Below, piece by piece: positions 1-7,419 of a stretch of DNA of 64,000 nucleotides (within the stretch, counting starts at the first letter, position 1; each line of letters starts with the position of its first letter). The DNA lies in NCBI GenBank assembly GCA_011523385.1, contig WTGX01000025.1:62001-126000 (forward strand), read 5' to 3'. Origin of the DNA: Nitrospira sp. Its GTDB lineage: Bacteria > Nitrospirota > Nitrospiria > Nitrospirales > UBA8639. Below the pieces are notes generated by a model. That model made no database searches. It had not been told where the DNA came from and saw nothing but the letters and a program-made list of their open reading frames with translations. A program made the position numbers and the translations under genes.

Positions 1-1247
1 TGGATGAGAAGGGCCTCAATAACGAGTCTCAAGTCAACATCCAGAATAATAGCCGACTCTTTCTGAAACGCATAGCAAAAGAATTACACAACGATGCGCA
101 ACAGATAAAGGAATTTGTTGCATTTCTCTTGCAGCGTTGCTTTCTCGTCGCAGTATCCACACCCAGTCAACAATCGGCATTCCGTGTGTTTTCTGTCATG
201 AACAGCCGAGGATTAGACCTCCAGCCAACCGACATTATTAAGGCGGACATCATTGGTCAGCTGGCTACGGATAAAGAGCGGGACGAATATAATGAGCGTT
301 GGGAAGATATGGAGGTCGAGCTAGGACGCGGCGGTTTTAACGATCTTTTCACCTATGTACGAATGATATACGCCAAAGAAAAGAGCAAAAAATCACTGTT
401 AGAGGAATTCCGTACTCATGTGCTATCGGCAGTTAAAAAGCCAGAACCGTTAATTAGTGAAGTTTTAGAACCATTTGCGAGTGCGCTTGCGACTGCTCAG
501 AGGGCTAACTATGAGGCCGCTTCGGACTCCGAGGAAGTAAATGCCTATCTGAGATGGCTTAACCGCATTGATAATTCGGACTGGCTGCCTGTCGCGATAC
601 TGTTTCTGTCCAGAAACAAGAATGAGCCGCGATATGTCTCTTGGTTCTTCAGCAGATTGGAAAGGTTGGCGGCCTACATGCACGTTTGTGCGCTGAACAT
701 CAACGAGCGTATTGAACGCTACAACAATGTCATAGAAGCTGTGGAAGATGCTCATAGCCTCTCGTCGCCTGTGCAAGCGGTAGAACTGACAGGCGATGAA
801 AAGAGCGAGATGCTAACTGCTCTAAATGGCAATATTTATGAGCTAACGCCAAGACGCAGGAACTATTTGATTCTTAGGCTTGATGCTTTCCTTTCTGACG
901 GCGGCGCTTCCTACGACCCAAGTGTTCTCACTATTGAGCATGTGTTACCCAAGACAGTGAATGCCGGTAGTGAATGGGCTGAATTGTGGCCGGATGAACA
1001 GGTTAGAATGGATTGGGTGCACAAGATAGCAAATCTCGTACCCCTCAATCGCCGAAGAAATTCTCAGGCACAAAACTACGACTTTGCCGAGAAGAAATCA
1101 GCTTATTTCTCTGGCAAGAAAGGGATCTCATCGTACGTGCTGACGACCCAAGTGCTTAATAGCCCGCAATGGACGCCAGAGTATGTGGCTGCCCGACAGA
1201 AAGAGCTTCTGGAAGTGCTCGAAGAAAACTGGAGGCTAAGCGATTAG
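1..1247 (+). CDS. GmrSD-like restriction enzyme (DUF262-DUF1524), 5' end outside window
   Basis: The reading frame is open from base 3, so the protein starts before the window. Near the visible N-terminus is a DUF262-type (GmrS, ParB/Srx-like) segment with the pattern FSVMNSRGLDLQPTDIIKAD, which normally binds nucleotide. The C-terminal third has a DUF1524 (GmrD) HNH-type nuclease core: IEHVLPK, then a HKIANLVPL segment and an N-x-x-AQNYDFAEKK tail. In characterised members this fusion is a type IV restriction enzyme that cleaves glucosylated or otherwise modified phage DNA. The DGQQR motif of the DUF262 part is not visible and should lie upstream. It is the first gene of a run of defence-type genes reaching to tRNA-Leu. 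The family call is solid; the substrate is inferred from the family. Confidence 0.82.
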   Translation, partial: DEKGLNNESQVNIQNNSRLFLKRIAKELHNDAQQIKEFVAFLLQRCFLVAVSTPSQQSAFRVFSVMNSRGLDLQPTDIIKADIIGQLATDKERDEYNERWEDMEVELGRGGFNDLFTYVRMIYAKEKSKKSLLEEFRTHVLSAVKKPEPLISEVLEPFASALATAQRANYEAASDSEEVNAYLRWLNRIDNSDWLPVAILFLSRNKNEPRYVSWFFSRLERLAAYMHVCALNINERIERYNNVIEAVEDAHSLSSPVQAVELTGDEKSEMLTALNGNIYELTPRRRNYLILRLDAFLSDGGASYDPSVLTIEHVLPKTVNAGSEWAELWPDEQVRMDWVHKIANLVPLNRRRNSQAQNYDFAEKKSAYFSGKKGISSYVLTTQVLNSPQWTPEYVAARQKELLEVLEENWRLSD

Positions 1248-1620
1248 TATGCTTGCGCGTCCCTCCTTTTAGGTTCACGTCGAGGGTGAGGAAATGGCCG
1301 AATTATAGCCCCCCTGATGGCTGGGGGGTAGACTTGGCCCCGCGAGAGCGGCGGTGAGGCAGAGTCCCACCGCCTTGTAGCCGCGGCCTACTTTGACAAC
1401 GTTGAAATAGGTACCGCCAACGCATCGGGGGCTTTGGCTCAGAGGATGCGATCAACCAAGCTGATGAAGGGTCCTGCTACGTGGCGTTGATTTTAGGGAT
1501 GGAGATTGTTTCAACTATCAAGTTACGATAAATTTGGCCACGCCGAATCTGATTTGCCATGCCCCAATGGTTCCGCAAAGAAGTGTGCTAGAACAGGCAT
1601 AGTTGAGACTAAGCGGAAAA
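1248..1620. other. Intergenic stretch, no supported gene
   Basis: No reading frame here looks like a real protein. One feature is a short hairpin with six C at 1309-1314 and six G at 1323-1328 around an 8-base loop, just past the GmrSD-like stop. It has no U-run, so it is at best a weak terminator. Confidence 0.4.
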
Positions 1621-2499
1621 ATGGACTGGAGGCAATACGAGCAGGAAATTTACGACGAACTCGTTTCGTTGTTTCCCGATGCGCATGTCCTCCGAAACCA
1701 AAGTAGGATAGGGCGGTCTGGAATGATGAGGCAACTCGACATCCTTGTGGAAGAACGTGTTGCTGGACGATCGCTGTCCATTGTTTGGGATGGGAAATAT
1801 TTTTCCTGTAGGGTAGATGTCGGAGAGGTCGAGGCGTTCACGGGTTTAGTTCGAGATGTTGGTGCGCACAAGGGTGTCCTTGTGACCAATATCGGTTACA
1901 CGGCCGGTGCGTTGAAGCGGGCGCAAAGCGAGGAGTGGGACATTGAGTTGGATATCCTGACCCCAGCAGAATTAGAGAGATTTCAGGCGAAGTGCGCGAT
2001 ACCCCATGCTGATTCATGGGGCGTTTTGTTACCCGCGCCGTTTGGGTGGGTGGTCGACGGCTCCAGATTCCCGGGGGGTGGGCCTTTGGCAACCATGTAT
2101 CGTCGGGGCTTACGCTCCTTTAATCACGCTCAGCATGAGACCGAATTTATGTATGTAGATTTCTGGCATAAACATAACAAGACGGACACGCTGAATAACT
2201 TGCTGGCTCAACAAAAGACGAACTTGACGGACTACTATTCCGAAAAGGTCGAAGTGACGTATCCCCCCTCCCTAGTGTTTCGACAGGATGCGGAAACTCG
2301 TATTCGGCTCGCACGAATTTGCAACAAGGTAGGGAATATTCTACTAGAATATAGCGGATTTATTGATTTCCCGAAATTCATTTTCTTCGTAGTTCTCTTG
2401 ACAAGGGAAACGACGGCAATGAGAAACTTGAGGAAATTAGAGTACGTTATAGAAAAGGCACTTCCCATACCGATTGTGCATTTGTCATCGTCCGCCTAG
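1621..2499 (+). CDS. Mrr-like restriction endonuclease-fold protein
   Basis: 292 aa from the ATG at 1621; a TTG 18 bases upstream has no better context. The N-terminal half shows a PD-(D/E)XK nuclease pattern of the Mrr group: RQLDILVE, then the strand IVWDGKYF supplying the catalytic Lys (the usual E/Q before xK is replaced by WDGK), then EVEAFTGLVRDVGAHKGVLV and GYTAGALKRA, typical of the Mrr core. About residues 150-292 match nothing I recognise and may bind the target or a partner. Mrr-fold enzymes cleave modified or foreign DNA. It lies between a GmrSD-like gene and an Eco57I-type remnant. Fold assignment is moderately sure; activity is unproven because the catalytic triad is atypical. 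Confidence 0.65.
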   Translation: MDWRQYEQEIYDELVSLFPDAHVLRNQSRIGRSGMMRQLDILVEERVAGRSLSIVWDGKYFSCRVDVGEVEAFTGLVRDVGAHKGVLVTNIGYTAGALKRAQSEEWDIELDILTPAELERFQAKCAIPHADSWGVLLPAPFGWVVDGSRFPGGGPLATMYRRGLRSFNHAQHETEFMYVDFWHKHNKTDTLNNLLAQQKTNLTDYYSEKVEVTYPPSLVFRQDAETRIRLARICNKVGNILLEYSGFIDFPKFIFFVVLLTRETTAMRNLRKLEYVIEKALPIPIVHLSSSA

Positions 2500-2720
2500 C
2501 AGTCCGTTGAATCAACTCGTGCTTGCATTCCACTCTCGCGATTTCTTTTGCAGTTAGGCTGTGGAGCGCATAGAACAGCCCTTCTACTTCCAACTCGGGG
2601 GTATGTACTTTTGAGTCGATAACTTTGGCCTTCAGAATACCGCTGACCATGTGGACTAAAAATCAAGGTCCACTCACTTAGCCTCAATGGGCAAGCCAAC
2701 GGAATATGAGCAGCCACAAG

Positions 2721-3485
2721 TCAGGCCGCTACACTCAAGGCTCTTACATGTTCAGATTTTTTCGTCAGACGTTTCATCCTTTGGAATAAGCGGTACTCTT
2801 CCGGTCTGACATATCGCCAGGACTGTGGAACAACAAAATCCGGGAATCGATTTCCTAGAGTGTTCAGGCTTACAGGGTTTTTATATTCCCAAACAAAAAA
2901 TTCCTTGGTAGTTTTCTCAACGCTGAAGGCATCCTCCAGGTCTTTGAGCGTTGGTTGGCCCTCGTCGTCCAACAGAAGCGGCAGAAGGCGACTCTGGGCG
3001 GTGTGGCTGGTTTCGTTTTTGCCCACTAAAAAGGAGTAGCGGCGGGCGGGGGTAAATTCTTCTTCAACCTTCCCTTTTTCATTGAATGTGTATTCCATTT
3101 TGATGAAAGAGAATCGCCAGTCTTCGCCGTCCGGTGGGACGAACGCCACCAGCGCCGCGTTTTTGAACATGCCGCCGCGACTGCCCTTCAAGTATTTGGA
3201 AACGAAATTTCTCTGCTTGGTCCTGGCGCGTTCCAGCGAGGTTTCTTTTTGCAGATGGATGACGAGAATATCCACTAACTTCTCGTCAGGCCCCTTATAC
3301 TTGCCTATGCGCTCGACCAGCTTGATGGAGTCTTGAAAATCAGAAAAGATGTACTGGCCTTTGTAAGTGAAAGGCGCTTCCTCAACGTGATTGAGTATGT
3401 TTTTGATCAAAGAGACAAAGCGTTCCTTGCTAAAGGAACTTTGGAGCGTTTCGCGCACCAGTCTTTGAGCGGCGACTTTGTCCAT
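2721..3485 (-). CDS. Truncated Eco57I-type restriction-modification protein (N-terminal part only)
   Basis: 254 aa. Residues 1 to about 197 follow the N-terminal domain of Eco57I-like type IIG restriction-methylases (normally about 1000 aa or more): a nuclease-type segment with KLVDILVIHLQKETSLERAR, then the RNFVSKYLKGSRGG, DGEDWRFSFIKMEY and FTPARRYSFLVGKNETSHTA blocks. After TTKEFF the sequence stops resembling the family and ends with about 57 unrelated residues. The methyltransferase, helical and specificity regions are all absent. It is therefore probably a deletion product: a fragment of a selfish RM gene, possibly inactive. The ATG at 3485 follows directly on the stop of a 23-codon frame ending EVILSEYLISE, the same peptide end found upstream of fic. 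The 220 bases downstream hold no supported gene. Confidence 0.7.
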   Translation of the reverse strand: MDKVAAQRLVRETLQSSFSKERFVSLIKNILNHVEEAPFTYKGQYIFSDFQDSIKLVERIGKYKGPDEKLVDILVIHLQKETSLERARTKQRNFVSKYLKGSRGGMFKNAALVAFVPPDGEDWRFSFIKMEYTFNEKGKVEEEFTPARRYSFLVGKNETSHTAQSRLLPLLLDDEGQPTLKDLEDAFSVEKTTKEFFVWEYKNPVSLNTLGNRFPDFVVPQSWRYVRPEEYRLFQRMKRLTKKSEHVRALSVAA

Positions 3486-3498
3486 TTATTCACTGATG

Positions 3499-3521
3499 AG
3501 ATATTCGGATAAAATGACTTC
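3499..3521. repeat. 23-bp direct repeat, left copy (flanks fic)
   Basis: An exact 23-base match to 4650-4672. Read on the minus strand it encodes EVILSEY within a frame that closes just before the Eco57I-type fragment. With the other copy it brackets the fic gene. Confidence 0.85.
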
Positions 3522-3569
3522 GCTTGGCCTGAACGCGTGCGCGGACAATACCCTCATTGCTACCCTTAT

Positions 3570-4631
3570 TTAAGCGTTACTACCCTTATTCTTGCGGAAA
3601 CGCCACCGTGCCCCCGGCCCTCGGCCCCTACATGCCACGTCCCCGGATTTTTTCAACTCGGCCAAGAGGGTGCGAATCCATTCGCGGCCGACACCGGGAC
3701 AGGCGCGCTCCAAGTCGCTCAGGCGAAATTCGTCCGGTTGTGCACGAATGGCATCGAGCACCCGCTCGGATTTGGTACCCCGCGGGGCCTTGATCTGGCC
3801 GGCGCGTTCTTCCAACTCGACGTACGCTCGGCGGATGATCCCGAGCATAAAATTGAGCCAAGGCGTCGGTTCGTGTTTGCCATCGTGCCAGCGTGAGGAG
3901 CTGAGCCGGAGGCATTCGTAGTAGTCCTCCCGAGAATCCTCAATGAGGCGTTCCAAGCTGATGTAGCGACCAACCTCGTAGCCGTGCTGATAGAGTGCCA
4001 GCAGAGTGAGGAGCCGGGACACGCGACCGTTGCCGTCCCGGAATGGATGAATGCAGAGGAAATCCAAGATGAGCGCGGCGAGGGCGATGAGCGGCGGGAT
4101 ATTCTCCTCGTTGAGGGCGTGCCGGTACTGCCGACAGAGTTCTTCTACCGCCACCGGAGTCTTCTCGGCCTTCACGCAGTGAAACCGGACAACCGGAGCT
4201 TGCCCGGGCAGGTATTCCACGATGTCGTTATCGACTCGTTTGAATTGTCCCGCGTCGCCGCTGGTGGATTGGCAAAGGGCATGCAGGCGTTGCAAGGTGT
4301 CCGGCATGATGGAAAGTTCGGCGTGATTGGAGTGAATCTCGTTCAAGGCGCGGCGATAGTCCTGAACCTCCTGCTCTGAGCGGTCCCGGGGTTTCGATTG
4401 ACCGAGCACCAGTGGGTACAGGCGAGCCGGGGCGACCGTCACACCCTCAATGCGGTTGGAGGACTCGGCGCTCTGAATGATGGCTGTATCGCGGAGTGCT
4501 TTGAGTGCTTGGGGTGACTGCCGCGTGAACAATGCCTGTTTTCCCTTCGCCTCGGCGATATCGTTGAGCAGCCACACCGTGCTCATGGGTATGGCATGGT
4601 TGTGTAGGCGGTTGTTGCGGAACGAATTCAT
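3570..4631 (-). CDS. Fic family protein (AMPylation enzyme, class II)
   Basis: 353 aa. The Fic core motif HPFRDGNGRVSR (consensus HPFx[D/E]GNGRxxR) is intact, so transfer of AMP from ATP to a target hydroxyl is expected. An N-terminal inhibitory helix motif SNRIEG (S-x-x-x-E-G) marks it as a class II, self-inhibited Fic protein. The N-terminal part is a Fic/DOC_N-type domain. The C-terminal about 70 residues look like a winged helix (SERVLDAIRAQPDEFRLSDL..), common in chromosomal Fic proteins that act as regulators or toxins. The ATG at 4631 overlaps the stop of an upstream frame (ATGA), implying coupled translation. A reading through tRNA-Leu would give a longer protein but is rejected. Its target is unknown. 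Confidence 0.9.
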   Translation of the reverse strand: MNSFRNNRLHNHAIPMSTVWLLNDIAEAKGKQALFTRQSPQALKALRDTAIIQSAESSNRIEGVTVAPARLYPLVLGQSKPRDRSEQEVQDYRRALNEIHSNHAELSIMPDTLQRLHALCQSTSGDAGQFKRVDNDIVEYLPGQAPVVRFHCVKAEKTPVAVEELCRQYRHALNEENIPPLIALAALILDFLCIHPFRDGNGRVSRLLTLLALYQHGYEVGRYISLERLIEDSREDYYECLRLSSSRWHDGKHEPTPWLNFMLGIIRRAYVELEERAGQIKAPRGTKSERVLDAIRAQPDEFRLSDLERACPGVGREWIRTLLAELKKSGDVACRGRGPGARWRFRKNKGSNA

Positions 4632-4814
4632 TGTTCTGCTTCGCCAATCAGATATTCGGATAAAATGACTTCCCTCGGACCGGCGACGTGGGCGGCGCTT
4701 TCCGCGATGTGACTTTCCAGAAATGCCTCGGGGACGTTGTTTTGCAGAAGCGCGAGCACCTGGCCGGCCCCGAATCCATGGTCGTCGGAACGAAGTAAGA
4801 CACTTGCGGGAGAA
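4632..4814 (-). pseudogene. Remnant C-terminus of an unknown gene upstream of fic
   Basis: Between the tRNA-Leu 3' end and fic is an open frame whose last codons read PREVILSEYLIGEAEQ before a TGA overlapping the fic ATG. It has no start of its own outside the tRNA, so it looks like the tail of a gene whose front part was lost at the tRNA junction. The same tail peptide (EVILSEYLI) recurs just 5' of the Eco57I-type fragment. I do not recognise the family. Confidence 0.45.
4650..4672. repeat. 23-bp direct repeat, right copy (flanks fic)
   Basis: Second exact copy of the 23-base sequence at 3499-3521. It lies in the final codons of the frame preceding fic. Confidence 0.85.
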
Positions 4815-4903
4815 TGGTGCTGGAGGCCGGACTTGAACCGGCACGCTTCTTGCGAAGCACGGGATTTTAAGTCCCGGGTGTCTGCCTGTTTCACCACTCC
4901 AGC
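4815..4903 (-). tRNA. tRNA-Leu(UAA)
   Basis: Minus strand: acceptor GCTGGAG pairs with CTCCAGC, discriminator A, and CCA encoded at 4815-4817. The anticodon arm CGGGA/TCCCG has loop CTTAAAA, giving anticodon UAA. A long variable arm of class II type and T-arm GCCGG-TTCAAGT-CCGGC are present. Its 3' end faces the accessory block at 1-4815, the usual polarity of integration at tRNA genes. Confidence 0.95.
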
Positions 4904-4964
4904 ACGGGAAATTCACTCTATCATCACGCTACCGGAGTGGCAAGAATTCACACGGATGAGTTCT

Positions 4965-5993
4965 TCATCGCCCTAACACACTCTTCTGATACCATGCCCA
5001 AAACAGGCTGATTCCTTCGCGCACCGGGATTTGCGGAGCATAGCCCAATAGCTCTCGCGCTCTGGAAATATCGGCGCAAGTGGAAACGATATCGGCCTCC
5101 GGCATGGGAGCGGAAACGACGTGCGCTTTTTGTCCAACGCATTCTTCAATCACTTGAACAAATTCAGCCAATGAAACGGGCTCTCCCCGTCCGAGATTCA
5201 AGATCTCGTACCCGAACGGCCGGTCGACAGCGCTCACCACGCCATGAACAATATCGCTCACGAACGTCCAGTCCCGGTGCATGTTTCCCGAATTATAGAG
5301 CGGGACATCGTGACCGAAAAAGATATTGTCCAGTACCTTGTAAGCCATCATATCCGGGCGTCCCCTGGCGCCGTACACCGTGAAAAACCTGAGAGCCGTA
5401 AACGGTAACCCATACACGTGATGATACGAATAGCCCAACAATTCTCCGGCTTTCTTGCTGGCGGCATACGGAGCCAGGGGGCGATCACATCGATCGCTTT
5501 CGCGAAAAGGAATCGCTTCCGTATTGCCGTACACGGACGAAGTCGAAGCAAACACGAAGGTGGGCAAAGTATCACGCCGGTCTCGACGCCCAAGCCTTCC
5601 AACGGCGGCATCCAGCAAATTCAGCGTCCCGTTGATATTCACGTCGCAGTAGAGATGGGGGTTCTCAATCGAAACTCGAACCCCGGCCATCGCCGCCAAG
5701 TGAACAATTCCATCGAACTCATGAGACGAAAAGAGTTTTTCCACGGTCTGCCGGTTTCGAATGTCTCCCTGGATGAACGTAAAGGCTTCTCCTGAGCCAC
5801 TTTGACTCAAGGCTTGGCGGACTTCATCCAGATTGGCGCGTTTCCTGGCCGGGTCATAATAGTCGTTCAGGTTATCCAGACCCACGACCCGGTCGCCTTG
5901 AGCGACCAACGTCTGGACGGTGTGACTACCGATAAATCCCGCCGCCCCCGTCACTAACAGGTTTCTACTCAAGCCCCCTCCCTTGTCCACCAT
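4965..5993 (-). CDS. NAD-dependent sugar-nucleotide epimerase (UDP-glucuronate 4-epimerase-like)
   Basis: Extended short-chain dehydrogenase, about 342 aa. The Rossmann motif GAAGFIG lies at the N-terminus, followed by GLDNLNDYYDPARK, the sugar-binding HLAAMAGVR, the catalytic ASTSSVYG Ser/Thr and the YAASK Tyr/Lys pair. The NDYYD and RFFTVYGARGRPDM segments are typical of UDP-glucuronate 4-epimerases (CapI/GalE-like), which supply galacturonate for LPS or capsule. I place the start at the ATG at 5993: the alternative at 6041 would leave only 9 bases to the divergent gene at 6051. A TTG just downstream, behind a GGAGG run, is another option. UDP-glucose 4-epimerase activity cannot be excluded. 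Confidence 0.85.
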   Translation of the reverse strand: MVDKGGGLSRNLLVTGAAGFIGSHTVQTLVAQGDRVVGLDNLNDYYDPARKRANLDEVRQALSQSGSGEAFTFIQGDIRNRQTVEKLFSSHEFDGIVHLAAMAGVRVSIENPHLYCDVNINGTLNLLDAAVGRLGRRDRRDTLPTFVFASTSSVYGNTEAIPFRESDRCDRPLAPYAASKKAGELLGYSYHHVYGLPFTALRFFTVYGARGRPDMMAYKVLDNIFFGHDVPLYNSGNMHRDWTFVSDIVHGVVSAVDRPFGYEILNLGRGEPVSLAEFVQVIEECVGQKAHVVSAPMPEADIVSTCADISRARELLGYAPQIPVREGISLFWAWYQKSVLGR

Positions 5994-6050
5994 GCAAACG
6001 TGACGCAACGCACGTCCCGTATTGTGCGATAGACGACTCATGAGTACAAT

Positions 6051-6368
6051 ATGGCGTTATTGACATGCCGTATGAGCAATCTTCCCACCGCAGAAGTGAC
6101 GGAAGTCACGGAACAGGAAACCGGTCAGGGTACCGGCCGTGACTTTGAAGCAGAAGTGATCGTGTACAATTGCGATTGTCACACGTATCAACAAGTCATC
6201 GACTTGTTTTGCCGGCACATTCCCGGCATGACCTCGTCCAAAGCTTTTGAGTTGGCTTGGCGGATCGACCATCACGGAAACGCCCAAGTCTATCAGGGAA
6301 CTCAAAAGACGGCTGAAACGATCGCCCATAAACTTGCAGCCGGCGGGTTGCGAGTCTCCGTTCGCTAG
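6051..6368 (+). CDS. clpS: ClpS-like ATP-dependent Clp protease adaptor
   Basis: 105 aa from the ATG at 6051, or 98 aa from the ATG at 6072; the start is uncertain. After a disordered acidic leader (about 30 residues), residues 33-105 follow the ClpS fold: the EVIVYNCDCHTYQQVIDLF stretch corresponds to the N-D-x-T-P segment of classical ClpS that binds N-degron residues, followed by helix SSKAFELAWRIDHHG and the strand AQVYQGTQKTAETIAHKL. ClpS delivers N-end-rule substrates to ClpAP or ClpCP. The substrate-pocket Asp/Asn region is altered (NCDCH instead of NDDYT), so specificity may differ. No clpA lies next to it. It is divergent from the epimerase gene. Confidence 0.7.
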   Translation: MALLTCRMSNLPTAEVTEVTEQETGQGTGRDFEAEVIVYNCDCHTYQQVIDLFCRHIPGMTSSKAFELAWRIDHHGNAQVYQGTQKTAETIAHKLAAGGLRVSVR

Positions 6369-6386
6369 CGTAAATGTTCACTAATT

Positions 6387-6410
6387 CCCTTCGACTTCGC
6401 TCAGAGCAGG
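6387..6410. repeat. Dispersed REP-like repeat (partial)
   Basis: The sequence CCCTTCGACTTCGCTCAGAG at the convergent gap between clpS and the H1-like gene belongs to the same family as copies near 26655, 51923 and 60401. Confidence 0.6.
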
Positions 6411-6440
6411 CAAAGGGTCGGAAGGAACAGGCGGAAAGTG

Positions 6441-7028
6441 TCAACGAGATCGCTTTGCTCTTGAAACCGGCGCGGGTCTTGCCTTGTTCGTCGCCTTGGT
6501 CTTCCCTTTGGTTTGGGCTTTTGTCTTCGATTTCACTGGAGTACGAGGCTGTGCCCGCGGCTTGGAAGTGGATTTGCGCGCACTCCGCTTTTGCGCCACA
6601 CTCTTTTTCTCCACATCTTTAGAAGAAGCCTTGCGAGAAACCTTTTTGGGGGTAGGTTGAGCCTTGAGGGACGCCTTCGCTTTTCGAACGGGCTTAAGGG
6701 ACTTGACCTGCTTTTTGGAAGTAGTTTTTGTTTTCGGCTTGGATGATGCAGACTTTGAAGTTGCTTTCGAAGCTGCGGGCCGTGTCGCTTTCGGTGCGGC
6801 TTTAGATTGTTTTGCCGCAACGTTGTGTCTCTTGGCAGGCTTTGTCTTGGAAGAAGACGGCGTTTCCTTGGGCTTGGGAGGGCTCAGAACCGGTAGTGAT
6901 TTGCGAATCTTCAGGGATTTGAGACTGTCACCGCTATATACCCGAACCTGATACAACTCCATGAGTTGATTGACGGCCTGTTGGTCCCCTTTCCGAGCCA
7001 GCTCCAGCAAGTGCCGGCGCTGATTCAT
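6441..7028 (-). CDS. Histone H1-like Lys/Ala/Ser-rich basic protein
   Basis: 195 aa from the ATG at 7028, which is preceded by a GAGG-type ribosome binding site; an upstream in-frame ATG at 7067 lacks one. Residues 1-45 form a short predicted helical head (LLELARKGDQQAVNQLMELY). The remainder is low complexity, almost wholly K, A, S, T, P and R, with many SKxK, AKxS and KPK repeats ending SRAKRSR. This is the composition of bacterial histone H1-like proteins, which bind DNA or RNA nonspecifically and compact the nucleoid. The function is inferred from composition. A role in ribosome or polyphosphate binding is also possible. Confidence 0.65.
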   Translation of the reverse strand: MNQRRHLLELARKGDQQAVNQLMELYQVRVYSGDSLKSLKIRKSLPVLSPPKPKETPSSSKTKPAKRHNVAAKQSKAAPKATRPAASKATSKSASSKPKTKTTSKKQVKSLKPVRKAKASLKAQPTPKKVSRKASSKDVEKKSVAQKRSARKSTSKPRAQPRTPVKSKTKAQTKGKTKATNKARPAPVSRAKRSR

Positions 7029-7148
7029 TTCTTCTTCCTCAGTATGGGATGTGACTCGTCTTTCCATTCCTGGGCCCTACAATATCCGTACGACACGATC
7101 TTTCACGTCAAACACCGCGAAAACACACCGATGACCGTTCCGGACCAG

Positions 7149-7337
7149 CTATTTTTTATCGCTGAAAACTGCGGCATCACACGAAAAATACTTCAATTGC
7201 TTGAGGGGAATGATGATAACTTCCTTGGGAGTGTCAATTTCCAGGATTTCCATATCATCGCTGATCGTATGACGAAGAGCATCACTGACCATGAGTTCCT
7301 GGTTATCGGTAAACACCACTTTGACCCAATACTGCAC
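7149..7337 (-). CDS. Small conserved-type protein of unknown function
   Basis: 62 aa starting at a GTG that has a clear AAGGAG site 6 bases upstream. The sequence is mostly beta strands (WVKVVFTDNQELMV, EVIIIPLKQLKYFSC) and looks like a compact single-domain sandwich. There is no signal peptide. It sits between proC and the H1-like gene on the same strand and may share a transcript with proC. No family name can be given. Confidence 0.6.
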   Translation of the reverse strand: MQYWVKVVFTDNQELMVSDALRHTISDDMEILEIDTPKEVIIIPLKQLKYFSCDAAVFSDKK

Positions 7338-7419
7338 AATGAACTCCTTTCTTCTCTTCGCGCCCGCTTGAACTGTACTGTTCCAAGGCGATTCTCCGCC
7401 ACGTCCCTTGACGGCAATT

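Noticed and set aside
2447-2717. Small minus-strand frames between the Mrr-like and Eco57I-type genes
   Set aside because: They lack ribosome sites, overlap the Mrr-like gene end and show no recognisable protein pattern.
4628-4916. Long minus-strand frames through tRNA-Leu giving an N-terminally extended Fic protein
   Set aside because: They translate the tRNA itself; the ATG at 4631 with the normal Fic N-terminus is the better start.
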